Shown: positions 12,914 through 20,978 of the stretch, in pieces
How the letters are laid out: each line of letters begins with the position of its first letter
How positions within the stretch are numbered: the first letter of the stretch is position 1
Source: Geodermatophilus aquaeductus
GTDB lineage: Bacteria > Actinomycetota > Actinomycetes > Mycobacteriales > Geodermatophilaceae
Direction: 5' to 3'
NCBI RefSeq assembly: GCF_900182545.1
Contig: NZ_FXTJ01000007.1
Location: 62,001-126,000, forward strand
Length of the DNA: 64,000 bases
Made by a program: the position numbers and the translations under genes
Notes under the pieces: model-generated
The model's database searches: none
What the model was told of the DNA's origin: nothing
What the model saw: only the letters and a program-made list of their open reading frames with translations

Positions 12914-13900
12914 TCAGGGGGAGGTGTAGCCGCACACGGCCGGACCGCCCTCGTCGACCACGGTGACCACGAACGTCGCCTGCTCGCCGCTGTCGAGGGT
13001 GACCTCGAAGGTGACCTCGTCGACGTCGCCGGCGGCGGTCGCGTCGGTGGCCGACCCCTCGGTGATCTGACCGCCGAGGAAGGTGTCGAAGTCGGCCAGC
13101 AGCGCCTGCCCGTCGGGGAACTGGCTCTGCCCGTCGGCGCACAGGTCGGCGTAGGCGGTGTCGCCGTCCCGGTCGACCAGCGACTGCACCCACGAGGCGG
13201 CGAACTCCGGGCTGCCCGGGATGACGGGCTCCCCCGCCCCGCCGGTGCCGCCCCCGCCGGTGCCGCCGGTCGGCGTCGACGCCCCGCCGCCGAACCCGCC
13301 CTCACCGGAGGGCGAGGACGACGACGAGGAGGACGACGGCGCCGAGGACGACGTGCCCGCCGACGTGGGCGTGGCCGTGGTCGTGCCGCCGTCGTCGCCG
13401 CGGGTGAGCAGCACAGCGGCGAGCACGCCGCCGCCGACGAGCAGGACGGCGAGGGTCACCAGCAGCGCGACGAGGGGGCCGCGACTCTTGCGCGGAGCCC
13501 CCGGCCCGCCGTAGGGGGGCTGGCCGTAGCCCGGCTGCGCATACCCGGGTTGCCCGTACGGGGCCTGGCCGTACGGGGGCTGCCCGTAGGGAGGCTGGCC
13601 GTACTGGGGCTGCCCATAGGGCGGCTGCTGGTGGGGAGGCTGTCCCGGCTGGCCGTACGGCGGCTGGCCCTGGCCCGGCTGCCCGTAGGGGGGCTGGCCG
13701 TAGGGAGGCTGCTGCGGTGCCGGCCCGCCGGGCTGCTGCACCGGGCCGCCCAGGCGCAGCGTCGGGTCCCGTTGCTCGGACGCGCCGGGCAGCCGGTCGG
13801 TGGGCGGATCGGGCAGCGGGCGCGGCGGCACCGGGGGCAGGCGCACCTCGCGGGTGCGGTCGGGGGGCGGCGTCCCGTCGTCGTGCGGCGGCTGGCTCAT
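12914..13900 (-). CDS. Proline-rich membrane protein with exported DUF4878-like domain
   Basis: 328 residues from ATG 13900 (MSQPPHDDG); an ATG 48 bases upstream is less likely because the MSQPP start is shared with two other genes here. The cytoplasmic half is a run of about ten QPPYGQ/QPGYGQ repeats (residues about 70-135). It is followed by a transmembrane helix (about 143-165), a Ser/Gly/Thr-rich linker, and an exported domain of about 100 residues starting [12 protein letters not shown], with two cysteines (ADLC and the terminal VCGYTSP). The domain is paralogous to that of the gene ending at 14354. Function unknown. Confidence 0.82.
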   Translation of the reverse strand: MSQPPHDDGTPPPDRTREVRLPPVPPRPLPDPPTDRLPGASEQRDPTLRLGGPVQQPGGPAPQQPPYGQPPYGQPGQGQPPYGQPGQPPHQQPPYGQPQYGQPPYGQPPYGQAPYGQPGYAQPGYGQPPYGGPGAPRKSRGPLVALLVTLAVLLVGGGVLAAVLLTRGDDGGTTTATPTSAGTSSSAPSSSSSSSSPSGEGGFGGGASTPTGGTGGGGTGGAGEPVIPGSPEFAASWVQSLVDRDGDTAYADLCADGQSQFPDGQALLADFDTFLGGQITEGSATDATAAGDVDEVTFEVTLDSGEQATFVVTVVDEGGPAVCGYTSP

Positions 13901-13990
13901 CGCGCCTCTCCCGATCCGGCGTGGTGCTGTCCCGCGAAGGCTACGCATCCGGCGGCGCCGTGGCCGGGCGATCGCCGGGCACGCGCCGGG

Positions 13991-14269
13991 TCAGCCCACC
14001 GGGAGGTAGGCGCCGGGCTCGTCGAGGGCGTGCACCCACACCGGCGCGCCCGCCACCTTCACCTCCGCGGCCGACAGCGCGCGGCGGTAGGCGCCGACGC
14101 CGTCCCAGCGGGTGACCAGCGCCCACAGCGTCGGGTCGTCGGCGCAGCGCCCGGACTCCCCGCCGAGGCAGCCGGGCCGGGCGGCCAGCGCCGCCAGCAG
14201 TCCGTCGACGGCGGTCGCGACCTCGGCCGCCTCGCTCTCGGGCACGCGCAACCGGGTCACCGCGAACAC
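13991..14269 (-). CDS. Antibiotic-biosynthesis-monooxygenase-like small protein
   Basis: 92 residues, starting GTG 14269 (VFAVTRLRVPESEA). The ferredoxin-like alpha/beta pattern, with LLAALAARPGCLGGESG and WALVTRWDGVGAYRRAL, fits the ABM/dimeric alpha-beta barrel family, which includes small monooxygenases, heme oxygenase-like proteins and many proteins of unknown role. No cofactor ligand can be assigned. It lies alone between two MSQPP genes on the same strand. Confidence 0.8.
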   Translation of the reverse strand: MFAVTRLRVPESEAAEVATAVDGLLAALAARPGCLGGESGRCADDPTLWALVTRWDGVGAYRRALSAAEVKVAGAPVWVHALDEPGAYLPVG

Positions 14270-14305
14270 CGGCCCATCGTGCCGCAGTCACGGGGCGGAG
14301 ACGCC

Positions 14306-14341
14306 GACGGCCGGCCCCCGCGGGTGCGGGGACCGGCCGTC
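14306..14341 (-). terminator. Hairpin terminator after the 14354-15208 gene
   Basis: Arms 14306-14321 and 14326-14341, 16 bp with one mismatch and loop GGGT. It starts 13 bases beyond the minus-strand stop at 14354. Confidence 0.7.
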
Positions 14342-14353
14342 GGAGGGGGTGCG

Positions 14354-15208
14354 TCAGCCGAAGTTGCAGACCGTCAGGTCCTGGCCGACCCACACCTCCA
14401 CGCTCTGGGTGGTGCCGTCCTCGAGGGTCAGCTCGAAGGTGGCGACGTCGACGGAGTTCGCCGCGTCGTACTCGACGCTGACCAGGCCGCCCTCGGCGAT
14501 CGTCTGGCCGCCCAGGATCTGGCTGTAGAAGTACAGCGTCAGGTACTCCTCGGGGCCGTACTCCGTGTTGGCCGAACCCTGCTGCGCCGCGGACTGCAGC
14601 TCGGCGCAGGACAGGCCGTAGGCGGTCGCGAAGTCGAAGTCGTACACCGCCTGGACCCACGCGAGCGCGAGGTCGGAGGAGCCGGGGATCTGGCCGGTGT
14701 CGGCACCGCCGGTGTCGTCGCCCATCGGCGTCCCGCCGCCGGTGCTGCCACCGCCGGTGCTGCCGCCGCCGGTGCTCCCGCCGCCGGTGCCGGGCGTGCC
14801 CGCGCCGCCGGGGACCGAGACCGGGCCACCCATGTCCATCCCCATGCCGGAGCCGGACCCCGTGTCCGAACCGGTGTCCGACCCGGTGTCGGAGCTGTCC
14901 GCCGAGGTGGACGTGGAGGTGGAGGTCTGCTGCGCCGCGGGGGTCGGGTCGTCGTCCCCGCGCAGGAGGAAGAACAGCAGCACGCCGACGCCGGCCGCCA
15001 CCACGACGATCGCGGTGATGACCCACGGCAGGACGCTCTTCTTCCGGGGCGGCTGGCCGTAGCCGCCGGGACCGAAGCCGGGGCCACCGCCCGGGCCGAA
15101 GCCGGGCGCGCCGTAGCCGCCGGGGGCTCCGTACTGGCCGGGCGCACCGTACTGACCGGGCTGCGCGTACTGACCGGGCGCGCCGTACTGGCCGGGGGGC
15201 TGACTCAT
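14354..15208 (-). CDS. Gly/Pro/Tyr-rich membrane protein with exported domain
   Basis: 284 residues from ATG 15208 (MSQPPGQYGAPG), with GGAAGAAG upstream. The head has QYGAPG/QYAQPG repeats (residues 6-50). A transmembrane helix follows (VLPWVITAIVVVAAGVGVLL), then a Thr/Ser/Asp-rich linker, a (GGGST) repeat linker and an exported domain from IPGSSDLALAWVQAV to the terminal VCNFG, with a second cysteine after GLSC. It is paralogous to the product ending at 12914. It is divergent from the receptor kinase at 15480; a possible role beside it at the envelope is inference only. Confidence 0.82.
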   Translation of the reverse strand: MSQPPGQYGAPGQYAQPGQYGAPGQYGAPGGYGAPGFGPGGGPGFGPGGYGQPPRKKSVLPWVITAIVVVAAGVGVLLFFLLRGDDDPTPAAQQTSTSTSTSADSSDTGSDTGSDTGSGSGMGMDMGGPVSVPGGAGTPGTGGGSTGGGSTGGGSTGGGTPMGDDTGGADTGQIPGSSDLALAWVQAVYDFDFATAYGLSCAELQSAAQQGSANTEYGPEEYLTLYFYSQILGGQTIAEGGLVSVEYDAANSVDVATFELTLEDGTTQSVEVWVGQDLTVCNFG

Positions 15209-15404
15209 CTGCTTCTTCCGTTCGTGTGGACGGGCGCTGGGGGCCCGCGAGCGAGAGCAAGATAGGGAGCACCCGCCGTCTCGCCTACCGGTTCGTGCGC
15301 GGCAGTTCCGCGGACCGGTCACAGGTCGGTCACGGCCCGGCACCCGGTGCCGCGCCCGCGGACGAGCCGCGGCCGGGACGCTGGTCGGGACGCACACCCG
15401 TCCC

Positions 15405-15410
15405 TACACT
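15405..15410 (+). promoter_or_regulatory. Probable -10 box (TACACT) of the 15480 kinase gene
   Basis: The sequence CTACACTCCGCC before the kinase start closely matches CTACACTTCCGCC before the paralogous kinase at 24668. Conservation upstream of two paralogues suggests a shared promoter. No clear -35 box is seen. In the 271-base divergent gap, TATCTT on the minus strand near 15257 may serve the 14354-15208 gene. Confidence 0.5.
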
Positions 15411-15479
15411 CCGCCGACGACCCGCACCCGGCGCCGGCTCCGACGAGCGCCCGCGCTGCGGCACACGGAGGAACCACCG

Positions 15480-17318
15480 GTGGAGTTGCAACAGTTCGGC
15501 CCCTACCGCATCGAGGCCCTGCTCGGCCGCGGCGGGATGGGTGAGGTGTACCGCGCCTTCGACACCGAGCACGACCGCACGGTCGCGCTCAAGGTGCTGT
15601 CCGAGCACCTGGCCGCGGACAAGGGGTACCGCGAGCGCTTCCGGCGGGAGGCGCACCTGGCGGCCCGGCTCAACGAGCCGCACATCGTCCCGATCCACCG
15701 CTACGGCGAGATCGACGGCCGGCTCTTCCTCGACATGCGCCTGGTGCCCGGTCGCGACATCGCCGCGGTCCTCGCCGAGGAGGGGCCGATGAGCCCCCAG
15801 CGCGCGGTGTCGGTCGTCAGCCAGACCGCCCGCGCGCTCGACGCCGCGCACGCCGACGGCCTCGTGCACCGCGACGTGAAGCCCTCGAACGTGCTGCTGA
15901 CCGGCACCGGCGACGACGAGTTCGTCTACCTCGTGGACTTCGGCATCGCCCGGTCGACCTCGGACGCCCAGGGCCCGGCGCTGACCCAGACCGGCGCCGC
16001 GCTCGGGTCCTTCGACTACATGGCCCCCGAGCGGTTCCTCGAGAAGTCGATCGACAAGCGGGTCGACGTCTACGCGCTGGCCTGCGTGCTCTTCGAGTGC
16101 CTCACCGGCCGCCGTCCGTTCACCGGCGACGGCCTGGCCACGCTGATGTACGCGCACCTCAACAACACCCCGCAGGCGCCGTCGGCGCTGCGGCCGGGGC
16201 TGCCGCGCGCGCTGGACGACGTCGTCGCCAAGGGCCTGGCGAAGGAGCCCGAGGAGCGCTACGCGACCTGCGGCGAGCTCGCCGCGGCCGCGCGGGCGGC
16301 GCTGACCTCGGCCGGGGTCGCGGTCCGCACGGAGGCCGCGCCGCCGACCTCGGTCACCCCGCTGCCGCCGCGCCCGCAGACCGTGGGCTTCTCCAATCCC
16401 GGCCCGGCCGGCACCTACGGCGCGCCGTCGTACGCGGGCGCCCCGGCCGCGCTCTACGGTTCGCCGTCGAACCCCGGCTACCCGACCGGCGGCTACGGGC
16501 CGCCGTCCAACCCGGGGCCGCCCACCGGCTACGGCCCGCCGTCCAACCCCGGCCCGCCCACCTACGGCCCGCCGTCCGACCCCGGGCCGCCCACCGGCTA
16601 CCGGCCGCCGACCGGTCCGGCGTTCCCGCCGCCGCCCGGCGGGTCCTCGGCCAGCGGCCAGGGCGGCGGCTCGAGCAAGCTGCCGTTCGTCATCGTCGGC
16701 ACCGCCGTGGCGCTCATCGCGGTCGTGGTCGTGGTCATCGCCCTGGCCGGCGGCTTCAGCGGCAGCGAGGACGTCCGCGCCGACGACACCGACGTCTCCA
16801 CGGGCGGCTCGAGCGGCGGCAGCTCCGGCGGCTCCTCGGGGGGCACCGACACCCCCGCCAACCCGGAGCAGACGCTGCTCGGCATCGTCCCCGGCGACTT
16901 CGACCCCGGCACCTGCACGACCGGGGACCCGGCCGGCGACGGCGACCTCGCGACCGTGGACTGCGGCGCTGCCGCCACGCAGCCGGGTCCGCAGGCGTCG
17001 TCGTTCTACCTCTACGAGGACGCCGGGGCCGTCAGCGAGGTCTTCCTCGCCGACATGGAGCGCGAGGGGGTCAGCCCCTTCTCCGGCCAGCCGGACTGCA
17101 CCACCGGGCAGGGGTACGACGAGTACCGGATCAACGGCGTGACCGCCGGCCGGCTCGGCTGCTTCGTCGACGAGGACAACAACTCCTTCCTCTACTGGAC
17201 GCAGGACGAGTTCGCCGCCGAGGGCATCGTCGCCATCCAGAACGGCGGCCAGGAGGGCCTGGCGACCCTCTACGAGTGGTGGACCGACAGCGCGCGCAGC
17301 GACTTCGTGGAGCGCTGA
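15480..17318 (+). CDS. Transmembrane serine/threonine protein kinase
   Basis: 612 residues from GTG 15480. The kinase domain (about 1-275) has a Gly-rich loop (GRGGMGEVY at 16), Lys38, HRDVKPSN (HRD at 130), DFG at 153 and APER at the P+1 region, so it should be active. A Pro/Gly/Tyr-rich juxtamembrane segment with NPGPPTGYGPPS repeats follows (about 305-390), then one transmembrane helix (about 401-423) and an exported domain of about 165 residues with four cysteines. There are no PASTA repeats, so it is not the PknB type. The kinase at 24668 shares both the kinase and the exported domain, indicating duplication. Confidence 0.94.
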   Translation: MELQQFGPYRIEALLGRGGMGEVYRAFDTEHDRTVALKVLSEHLAADKGYRERFRREAHLAARLNEPHIVPIHRYGEIDGRLFLDMRLVPGRDIAAVLAEEGPMSPQRAVSVVSQTARALDAAHADGLVHRDVKPSNVLLTGTGDDEFVYLVDFGIARSTSDAQGPALTQTGAALGSFDYMAPERFLEKSIDKRVDVYALACVLFECLTGRRPFTGDGLATLMYAHLNNTPQAPSALRPGLPRALDDVVAKGLAKEPEERYATCGELAAAARAALTSAGVAVRTEAAPPTSVTPLPPRPQTVGFSNPGPAGTYGAPSYAGAPAALYGSPSNPGYPTGGYGPPSNPGPPTGYGPPSNPGPPTYGPPSDPGPPTGYRPPTGPAFPPPPGGSSASGQGGGSSKLPFVIVGTAVALIAVVVVVIALAGGFSGSEDVRADDTDVSTGGSSGGSSGGSSGGTDTPANPEQTLLGIVPGDFDPGTCTTGDPAGDGDLATVDCGAAATQPGPQASSFYLYEDAGAVSEVFLADMEREGVSPFSGQPDCTTGQGYDEYRINGVTAGRLGCFVDEDNNSFLYWTQDEFAAEGIVAIQNGGQEGLATLYEWWTDSARSDFVER

Positions 17319-17343
17319 GGTCCCGGCACCGCGGTCCCCCGAC

Positions 17344-17393
17344 ACGACGAGGGCCCCGTCCCCACCGGCCGGTGGGGACGGGGCCCTCGTCGT
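17344..17393. terminator. Perfect 50-nt palindrome between convergent kinase genes
   Basis: Arms 17344-17368 and 17369-17393 are exact reverse complements with no spacer, placed between the stops at 17318 (+) and 17409 (-). It very probably terminates both transcripts. Confidence 0.8.
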
Positions 17394-17408
17394 ACGGGCG
17401 CCGTCGGG

Positions 17409-18254
17409 TCAGGCGCGGGCGGCGCCCAGCGCGGCGTCGGCCAGCCGGTCGAGCCGCTCGGCGACCTGCAGGGCGGTGACCGGGCGCTGGCCGATCGGCG
17501 CGAGGCACTCGGAGACCAGCGCGGCCTCCTCGTCGGTCAGACCCGGGGCGATCGCCGGCTCGGCGCTCATCACCCGGCGGATGGCCAGCAGCGGCTCGCC
17601 GTCGGGCAGCTCGCCGTAGAGGCCGGTACCGGTGAGCGCCCGGTTGAGGGTGGCGCCCAGCGCGAAGACCTCGGTGGCGCGGGACGGCCGCTCGCCGCGC
17701 AGCAGGGCCGGGTCGAGGTACTCGACCGACGCCGCGCTGGCCATGCCGGTGAGCGTCACGCCCGGGGCCAGGTAGCGGGCCAGCCCGAGGTCGGAGAGCT
17801 TGCCGCCGTCCTCGGTGAGCAGGATGTTGGCCGGCTTGATGTCACCGTGGGTCAGCCCGGCCTCGTGCAGCGCGTGCGCGGCGTGCGCGGCGTGGGCCAC
17901 CGCGCGCAGCACCTCGCCGCGGTTGAGCGGCCGCGCCGGGGCGGCCAGCGAACCGAGCGGGCAGTACTCCATCGCGTACAGGAAGCTGTCCTGCAGCACG
18001 GCGTCGTAGACCCTCACCAGGTACGGCGAGGCCACCTGCGCGAACGCGCGCAGCTCGCGCACGCCCCGCTCGTAGGCCTGCTCGCTGTGCGTGCCGGTGA
18101 AGACCTTGACCGCGACGTACTCGTCGGGCAGGCCCAGCCGCGCCGGCGGGCGGGCGAGGTAGAAGCGGCCGTTGTTGCCCTCGCCGAGCACACGGACCAC
18201 CTGGTAGTCCGCGATGGTGGCAGGCGCCGCGCCCACCAGGCCGACGGCATCCAT
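17409..18254 (-). CDS. Atypical protein kinase with HGD and DLG motifs
   Basis: 281 residues from ATG 18254, with AGGAGGA upstream. It has a kinase fold with a Gly-rich loop (GEGNNGRFY at 24) and a probable ATP lysine in YVAVKVF (Lys50). The catalytic loop is THGDIKPANIL (HGD at 136) in place of HRD, and the metal loop is SDLGLAR in place of DFG. The catalytic Asp, the Asn and the DLG Asp are present, so activity is possible, but the activation arginine is lost. It has no membrane helix. It is convergent with the 15480 receptor kinase and divergent from the antiporter gene. Confidence 0.88.
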   Translation of the reverse strand: MDAVGLVGAAPATIADYQVVRVLGEGNNGRFYLARPPARLGLPDEYVAVKVFTGTHSEQAYERGVRELRAFAQVASPYLVRVYDAVLQDSFLYAMEYCPLGSLAAPARPLNRGEVLRAVAHAAHAAHALHEAGLTHGDIKPANILLTEDGGKLSDLGLARYLAPGVTLTGMASAASVEYLDPALLRGERPSRATEVFALGATLNRALTGTGLYGELPDGEPLLAIRRVMSAEPAIAPGLTDEEAALVSECLAPIGQRPVTALQVAERLDRLADAALGAARA

Positions 18255-18406
18255 GCATGTCCTCCTGAGCTGTTCTCCCCCGGCCGTGCCGGGGACGCCG
18301 CCGGTGCGGCAGCGGCACAGTGTGCCGGGAGCCCTGCCGTCCGGGAAGCCGTTCGCGCCTGCCAAGTCCCGCGCTCGGAGGACCCCCGAGGTCGGCGGAC
18401 CGCAGC

Positions 18407-18412
18407 TAGCAT
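18407..18412 (+). promoter_or_regulatory. Possible -10 box (TAGCAT) of the antiporter gene
   Basis: TAGCAT lies about 95 bases before the GTG at 18508 in the divergent region. It matches the TANNNT pattern used elsewhere in the window. The call rests on sequence pattern only. Confidence 0.35.
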
Positions 18413-18507
18413 CCGCGCCCGGCGTTCCCCGGGTGCCCGGGTCCCGCCCGTCCCACCCACCTCCCGCGCGCTCCCACCTGGCGCGGACAGCAACGCCCGG
18501 AGACCCA

Positions 18508-20619
18508 GTGGAAGCGCGTCCCGTCGCAGAGATCATCGCCTACGTGTTCGTCGATCTCGCGGTGATCATGATCATCGCGAGGTTGATGGGCCGGCTGGCC
18601 GTCAAGGTCGGCCAGCCCGCCGTCGTCGGCGAGATCGTCGCCGGCATCCTGCTCGGCCCGACGCTGCTCGGCGCGCTGCCGGGAGACCTCGACCTGCTGC
18701 TGTTCCCCACCGACATCCGGCCGTTCCTCAACGTGCTGGCGCAGCTCGGCCTGGTCCTGTTCATGTTCCTGGTGGGCCTCGAGGTCGACATGTCCTTCAT
18801 GCGCGGGCGGGAGAAGGTCGCCGTCTCGGTCTCGTTGGCCTCGATCCTGCTGCCGTTCTCGCTCGGCGTCCTGCTGGCGACCTACCTGCACACGCAGCAC
18901 GACGTCTTCACCGAGGCCGACGGCAGCACCTCGACGATCCCCTTCCTCGGGTTCGCGCTGTTCCTCGGCGTGGCGATGTCCATCACCGCGTTCCCGGTCC
19001 TGGCGCGCATCCTGGCAGAGCGGCAGATGCACCGGATCCCCACCGGTGTGCTCGCCCTGGCCTGCGCCGCCGTCGACGACGTCCTCGCCTGGTGCCTGCT
19101 CGCCGTCGTCGTCGCGATCGTGGCCGCCTCCTCGTTCAGCGGCGTCGTGCTGATCCTGAGCCTGTCGGTGGCCTTCGCCCTGGTGATGTTCCTGGTCGTC
19201 AAGCCGCTGCTGCGCGTGCTCGTGACCCGCTACGAGCGGCTGGGGCAGCTCACCCCGGAGATGCTCGCCGGCGTCCTCATCGGCATCCTGATCAGCGCCT
19301 GGGTGGCCGAGGAGATCGGCATCCACTTCATCTTCGGCGCCTTCCTCTTCGGCGTCGTGATGCCGCGCAAGGGCGCCGCCCGGCTCAACCACGAGATCGT
19401 CGACCGGCTCGAGCAGGTCAGCGTGCTCCTGCTGCTGCCGGTCTTCTTCGTCATCACCGGGCTCAACGTCGACGTCGGCGCGATCGACCTCGCCGGCCTC
19501 GGTGAGCTCGGCCTGATCCTGCTGGTGGCCATCTCCGGCAAGTTCATCGGCGCCTACGCCGCCGCCCGGGCGATGCGGGTGCCCAAGCGGCAGTCCACCG
19601 CCCTCGCCACGCTGATGAACACCCGCGGCCTCACCGAGCTGGTCATCCTCAACATCGGCGTCCAGCAGGGCGTGCTCGACGGCGAGATGTTCACGCTCAT
19701 GGTGATCATGGCGCTGGTCACGACCGGCATGGCGACGCCGCTGCTCAACGTCATCTACCCCAAGCGCATCCTGCAGCGCGACATCGCGGCGGCCGAGCGC
19801 GCGGAGCTGGGCCTCACCGACGCCTACACCGTCGTCGTCGTGGTGGACGACCTCGACCGCGACGCCGCCCTGGTCGACCTGGCCTGCGACCTCGTGGGCC
19901 GCGAGACGCCCGCCCAGGTCGTCGTCACGCGGGTCGTCCACCGCTCGCGGCCCAAGCCCGAGTGGGCCAGCGGCCTGGGCGCGGACCTGGAGCTGATGGC
20001 CACCGTGGCCGACGAGCTGCGGACGCTGGCCCGGCAGGTCGAGGCGCGGGGGCTCAAGGCCTCGGTCGCCTCCCGCTTCAGCGACGACCCGTGGGCCGAG
20101 GTCGCGGACCTAGCCGGCAGCAGCCAGGCCGACGTCGTCCTGGTCCGGAGCGGCTGGGGCATCGTCGAGGGCGCGCTGGCCGCTGACGGCTCCGGCACCC
20201 CGTGGCCGCCGTCGCTGCACGGGTCGGTCGTGACCGTCTCCGGCGAGCTCGGCGAGGCCGGCCTGCAGCCCGGCGGCCCGGTGGCCGTGGTGCAGGACGG
20301 CGACGCCGACGGGCGGGCGGCGCTGCGGCTGGCCGCGCACGCCGCCGTGGGCCGGCGGGTGCCGCTGCAGCTGCGGGCCGCCGAGGGGCGGCGGGGCGTC
20401 AAGCGCGGCGTCGCCGACTCGCTGCGCAAGGCGGGGGTGCAGATCGCCGCGGAGGCGGAGTCCCTGCCGGCCCTGCTGGTCGCCCCGGCCGGCGTGGGCA
20501 CCGTCCCGGGCGCCGACGACCTGACGCCGATCCTGCTGGTGCACGCCGGCACGGCCGACACCGACCGCGACATGGACGAGACCCTCGCCGGCATCGCGGC
20601 CCGTCCCGGGGTGAGCTGA
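18508..20619 (+). CDS. Cation:proton antiporter (CPA2/KefB-type) with USP-like tail
   Basis: 703 residues from GTG 18508 with GGAG upstream. The first 430 residues form about 12 membrane helices of a Na+/H+ exchanger, with the typical VGQPAVVGEIVAGILLGP, FLVGLEVD and AVDDVLAW segments and NTRGLTELVIL near the end of the membrane part. The C-terminal 270 residues are soluble and contain alternating beta/alpha units that look like tandem universal-stress-protein domains. The family exchanges K+ or Na+ for protons. The start was set by the ribosome site; upstream in-frame codons are not conserved-looking. Confidence 0.92.
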   Translation: MEARPVAEIIAYVFVDLAVIMIIARLMGRLAVKVGQPAVVGEIVAGILLGPTLLGALPGDLDLLLFPTDIRPFLNVLAQLGLVLFMFLVGLEVDMSFMRGREKVAVSVSLASILLPFSLGVLLATYLHTQHDVFTEADGSTSTIPFLGFALFLGVAMSITAFPVLARILAERQMHRIPTGVLALACAAVDDVLAWCLLAVVVAIVAASSFSGVVLILSLSVAFALVMFLVVKPLLRVLVTRYERLGQLTPEMLAGVLIGILISAWVAEEIGIHFIFGAFLFGVVMPRKGAARLNHEIVDRLEQVSVLLLLPVFFVITGLNVDVGAIDLAGLGELGLILLVAISGKFIGAYAAARAMRVPKRQSTALATLMNTRGLTELVILNIGVQQGVLDGEMFTLMVIMALVTTGMATPLLNVIYPKRILQRDIAAAERAELGLTDAYTVVVVVDDLDRDAALVDLACDLVGRETPAQVVVTRVVHRSRPKPEWASGLGADLELMATVADELRTLARQVEARGLKASVASRFSDDPWAEVADLAGSSQADVVLVRSGWGIVEGALAADGSGTPWPPSLHGSVVTVSGELGEAGLQPGGPVAVVQDGDADGRAALRLAAHAAVGRRVPLQLRAAEGRRGVKRGVADSLRKAGVQIAAEAESLPALLVAPAGVGTVPGADDLTPILLVHAGTADTDRDMDETLAGIAARPGVS

Positions 20620-20639
20620 CCTCTCCTCCCTGCAGGCCT

Positions 20640-20674
20640 GGAGCCCGCGTCCCGTTCGAGGGGACGCGGGCTCC
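20640..20674. terminator. Hairpin terminator after the antiporter gene
   Basis: Arms 20640-20653 and 20661-20674, a perfect 14-bp stem with loop GTTCGAG, 20 bases after the stop at 20619. It opens the 359-base convergent gap (20620-20978), which holds no gene, only this hairpin and three repeat hairpins. Confidence 0.8.
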
Positions 20675-20737
20675 GTCGTTCCCGGGCCCTGGTCCGCGCG
20701 CGAGGCTGCCGCCGGTGCTCTTCCTCCCCCGGGTCGC

Positions 20738-20889
20738 TCGTGCTCTGCCCCGCCTCCGTGGGCAGAGCGCGACCGTCCGAGACACCACCACCGGTCCGCT
20801 CTTCGTGCTCTGCCCCGCCTGCAGGGGCAGAGCACGACCGTCTGCCGGTGAGCTCGTGCTCTGCGCCCAACTGTGGGCAGAGCACGAGC
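20738..20889. repeat. Three stacked GTGCTCTGC/GCAGAGCAC hairpins
   Basis: The hairpins are 20738-20772 (13-bp stem, one G-T wobble), 20803-20837 (perfect 14-bp stem, loop GCCTGCA) and 20852-20889 (13-bp stem GCTCGTGCTCTGC). All share the arm core CGTGCTCTGC; the loops differ. They lie between the convergent antiporter and FHA genes. The same element is present three times at 44671-44824. The stems are compensatory around a fixed core, which suggests an RNA- or protein-recognised structure rather than chance. Confidence 0.85.
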
Positions 20890-20978
20890 GTCCGCGGGAG
20901 GTCCTCCCCGCCCCGGACACGCGACGGCGCCCGCCTCCCCAGATGGGGAGACGGGCGCCGCGGTGGTGCGGGGTGCGG

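Noticed and set aside
18406-19941. 511-codon minus-strand frame opposite the antiporter
   Set aside because: Asp/His/Gln/Arg-rich shadow typical of antisense membrane-protein genes; no start signal.
20738-20889. CRISPR array
   Set aside because: The repeats are palindromes of unequal length with no regular spacers and no cas genes.
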